Assembly (NCBI GenBank): GCA_964439745.1
Contig: CAYTQK010000004.1
Coordinates: 1 to 27,412 of the forward strand
Direction: 5' to 3'
Source: CAYTQK01 sp964439745
GTDB lineage: Bacteria; Desulfobacterota; Desulfobacteria; Desulfobacterales; Desulfosudaceae
Length of the DNA: 27,412 nt
Of this stretch, positions 26,101-27,412 are shown piece after piece. Position 1 is the first letter of the stretch. The number at the start of each line of letters is the position of its first letter. The translations under genes and the position numbers were made by a program. A model generated the notes under the pieces. That model was not told the origin of the DNA, ran no database searches, and saw only the letters and a program-made list of their open reading frames with translations.

Positions 26101-27412
26101 TTTGCTATCCAGACCCCGTCAATATCCTTGATGATATCGGCAACAACCTCTTCGTTTTCTCCGGCGGCGGCCATGGTGCCGGGGTCGGCACTGGCGGCTT
26201 CGGCAATAAAACGCCCCCTGGCTTCGGCTATGCGGATGACATCTTCTGTGCTGAAAACACCGGCAACAGCCAGGGCAACATATTCACCATAACTGTGGCC
26301 GGCGGCCATGTCAGGCGTAATCCCCAGGCTTTGCAGCAGTTGGTACATGGCCAGGGCGGCGGTTCCCAGCGCCGGCTGGGTGATTTGCGGCCGGGCCAGG
26401 TCTGCTTCGCAAATACGCCGTTCTTCCGCACCCGGAGCGGAAACGGGAAAAATATAACTGCTGAGCGGCCTGTCCAGCTTGTCGGCAACAAGTTTGTCCG
26501 CCCGTTCAAACCAGTCCCGCATTTCCGGAAACTGAATCACCAGATCCGCAAACATATGCGGATACTGTGAGCCCTGCCCGGGAAAAAGAAACGCCAGCTT
26601 GCCTTTGGCGCCATCAGGCTTGGCCGACAGGTAGATACCGTCGGTATCGAATATCTCCCCGCGGGAGGCTTGCAAGGCCGTGATAACGGTGGTCAGCTTG
26701 TCTTGTAGGTCATGCAATGAGCCGGCCACAACCGCCAGGCGCACGGCTTGATCTTCCTGCCCGGAAACGGAGGCTTTGCCGGCCTGGTAAATGGTATAGG
26801 CCAGGTCCTTGAGTGGGGGGGCGGCCCCCTGCGCCAGGGCGTCTTTCAGGGGAAGCAGGGCCGCGAGCAGCGCCGGCAGGGTGGGCTGTTCCCAGACCAG
26901 CAATTCGCACGGCCATTGCGAAAAGGATTTCTCCTTGACGTCTTCCGTATTGTCGTCGGCATACTCTTCCAGCACGATATGATAATTGGTGCCGCCGAAT
27001 CCAAAGGCGCTTACACCGGCCCGGCGGGGATGCGCCGGCCCGTGATTGAGCCACGGCTTTGTCGTCGTGTTCACGTAAAAAGGGCTGCCGGGTATTTGCA
27101 GCCCTTTGTTGGGTGTCGAGACGCCGAGGGTGGCCGGCAGGGTTTTATGATGAAGCGACAGGGCAGCCTTGATCAGGCTGGCCAGGCCGGCCGTGGACTT
27201 GGTGTGGCCGATCATCGATTTTACGGAACCGACGGCGCAGGTTTGTTCCGCGGCTTCTTCGGCCATAAAAACTTTGTTCATGGATTCAATTTCAACCCGG
27301 TCGCCGACAGCAGTCCCGGTCGCGTGCGCCTCGATCAGGCCGACCGTTCGGGGTGATATGCCCGCCTGGGCATAGGCCCGCTGCAGCGCCCTGACCTGTC
27401 GTTCCGGGCGCG
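23106..27412 (-). CDS. Megasynthase KS-AT-ACP-KR, PfaA-like (5' partial)
   Basis: Iterative type I synthase; 1434 residues are visible and the frame runs past the right edge. The ATG at 27281 is internal, since the upstream codons encode the KS motif EAHATGTAVGD (active His). Order: end of KS (SMIGHTKSTAG carries the second His; the Cys lies outside the window), AT (FPGQGSQ, nucleophile in AGHSYGEY at about 26292-26294, AFHSP), helical linker, one ACP (LGIDSIK, Ser codon 24954-24956), structural half-KR, then catalytic KR with TGGARGI near 23951, FSSVAG, Tyr in QCDYAAANE and Asn. The KR is therefore expected to be active with NADPH. PfaA of PUFA synthases has the same order but several ACPs in tandem; here there is one. 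The stop lies 39 bases before the next synthase gene. Upstream genes, including any enoyl reductase, are outside the window. Confidence 0.9.
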   Translation of the reverse strand, partial: RPERQVRALQRAYAQAGISPRTVGLIEAHATGTAVGDRVEIESMNKVFMAEEAAEQTCAVGSVKSMIGHTKSTAGLASLIKAALSLHHKTLPATLGVSTPNKGLQIPGSPFYVNTTTKPWLNHGPAHPRRAGVSAFGFGGTNYHIVLEEYADDNTEDVKEKSFSQWPCELLVWEQPTLPALLAALLPLKDALAQGAAPPLKDLAYTIYQAGKASVSGQEDQAVRLAVVAGSLHDLQDKLTTVITALQASRGEIFDTDGIYLSAKPDGAKGKLAFLFPGQGSQYPHMFADLVIQFPEMRDWFERADKLVADKLDRPLSSYIFPVSAPGAEERRICEADLARPQITQPALGTAALAMYQLLQSLGITPDMAAGHSYGEYVALAVAGVFSTEDVIRIAEARGRFIAEAASADPGTMAAAGENEEVVADIIKDIDGVWIANINSPKQTVISGRTAAVAEAEKTLKSRGVATRRFPIGSAFHSPVVAPANERLTEFLARVKMNKPAMAVYSNTTARRYPDETEAVRSLLVSHLVNRVDFVNEIEAMYADGARIFVEVGPGKVLANLVSKILQDRPHLALISNQADRPGLSQLQHLLGQFIVHGGQVNREKLYQGRALRPIDLDALYRETNRYGVTATTWLVNGARAIPFTEAMTAAPKNTVKPMEVTSDMTTIKHEGSAAEYPGSATSGMSAAAPPVTSKEYVMVQHQKLMQRLLDMHQSVMTSYMNGLAAGSTTLLPAQAVAAREAALPVDATTGTVPQAALPAAPKPAGDSLPKSDPGDNGGMPADRQTKAALLRIVSERTGYPEDMLDLDLNLEADLGIDSIKRVEILTRLTEVMFPNGHEESLEQIEEINLSKTLREIMGHIEKFMAAAGKSGSAEAPAPLPEKTAAGAARYDENLLLPRFTLTAVDAPIQDSAFALAQDRVTIITDDEGGIARSLQEKLTATGYPAVILRWGKGRAQSEEPVYFLNNLAAEEITTVVQSIRQQHGRVGGLIHLFPLKKGPSFADIDLPGWTARLDYEVTSLFLLLKHLEPDLRQAAQNGGAVVMSAVDMGGTFASGVNTNNNNFFPGHGGISGLLKTAAIEMPPVRVKLIDLDPAESAADIAEKLFTEIGVADHCLEIGYAGKKRMRLDLVAAALQSRQDNGLRMDSSWVILMTGGARGITAQIALDLARKYQPKLILAGRSLPPSAAESAATAGVEQPEALKKIIIDTMRQQGENFSLVDVENEYRRLRREREMRSNIAAMRRAGSEVEYCQVDVRDEEAFGGLIDDIYERHGNIHAVIHGAGVIEDKLIKDKTLASFDRVLGTKTQSAFILSKKLRPESLKLLVLFSSVAGRFGNQGQCDYAAANEVMNKLAVYLNKRWPGRVVSINWGPWDQSGMVSDGLRQEFARRGVRLIPPAAGSLFMDTEIKKGERGEVELVVGDGPWGAAGEAPPV

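Noticed and set aside
27281..27281. ATG at 27281 as the start of the KR-containing synthase
   Set aside because: The same frame continues upstream to the window edge and encodes the KS motif EAHATGTAVGD, so this Met is internal.
17694..27281. Repeats between the two synthase genes (KS, AT and ACP segments)
   Set aside because: The similarity is domain homology at protein level (for example LGIDSIK in both ACPs), not DNA repeats or signs of recent duplication.

Overview
The window looks like chromosomal DNA of a moderately GC-rich, Gram-negative, probably anaerobic bacterium. My best guess is Desulfobacterota (Desulfobacterales-like). The reasons are the mixture of PUFA-synthase-like megasynthases, a cobalamin-type radical SAM protein, family III CoA-transferases, TPR/PilZ proteins and a TolC/HlyD export pair. 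The lineage is an inference from gene content, not from a marker gene. Almost every base is coding. I see no rRNA, tRNA, CRISPR, insertion sequence or phage gene, and no gene-free stretch over 300 bases.

Layout. At the left edge is the 3' part of an alpha/beta hydrolase on the + strand (1-578). All other genes lie on the - strand, so they are transcribed from the right edge leftwards, with short gaps or overlaps. In transcription order they are: (1) a megasynthase KS-AT-ACP-KR whose 5' end is outside the window; (2) a second megasynthase KS-AT-ACP-DH-PPTase; (3) a free-standing acyl carrier protein; (4) an alkaline-phosphatase-superfamily phosphodiesterase; (5) an alpha/beta hydrolase fused to a PilZ domain; (6) a secreted PHB-depolymerase/LpqC-type esterase; (7, 8) two overlapping family III CoA-transferases; (9) a beta-propeller-like protein fused to a methyltransferase; (10) a B12-type radical SAM protein; (11) a TPR protein ending in a PilZ domain; (12) a fusion of a PqqD-like domain, a degenerate M50 membrane region and an HlyD-type adaptor; (13) a TolC-family outer membrane protein with an in-frame amber codon; (14) a sulfotransferase-like protein.

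How the genes may work together (inference). The two megasynthases plus the ACP would build an acyl or polyketide chain of the PUFA/enediyne/heterocyst-glycolipid type. Phosphodiesterase, hydrolases, CoA-transferases, methyltransferase, radical SAM enzyme and sulfotransferase could load, tailor or release it. The HlyD-like and TolC-like proteins could carry the product across the envelope. Two proteins with well-formed c-di-GMP-binding PilZ motifs, one fused to a hydrolase and one directly upstream of the exporter, suggest second-messenger control. I do not recognise the cluster as a characterised pathway. No PfaD-like enoyl reductase and no integrated thioesterase is visible.

Points that deserve attention: the amber codon in the TolC homologue, the lost HExxH in the M50-like region, one CoA-transferase without the expected catalytic Asp, an Asp-to-Ala change in a PPTase metal motif, and a terminator/promoter-like element that may split the operon near 13.4 kb.
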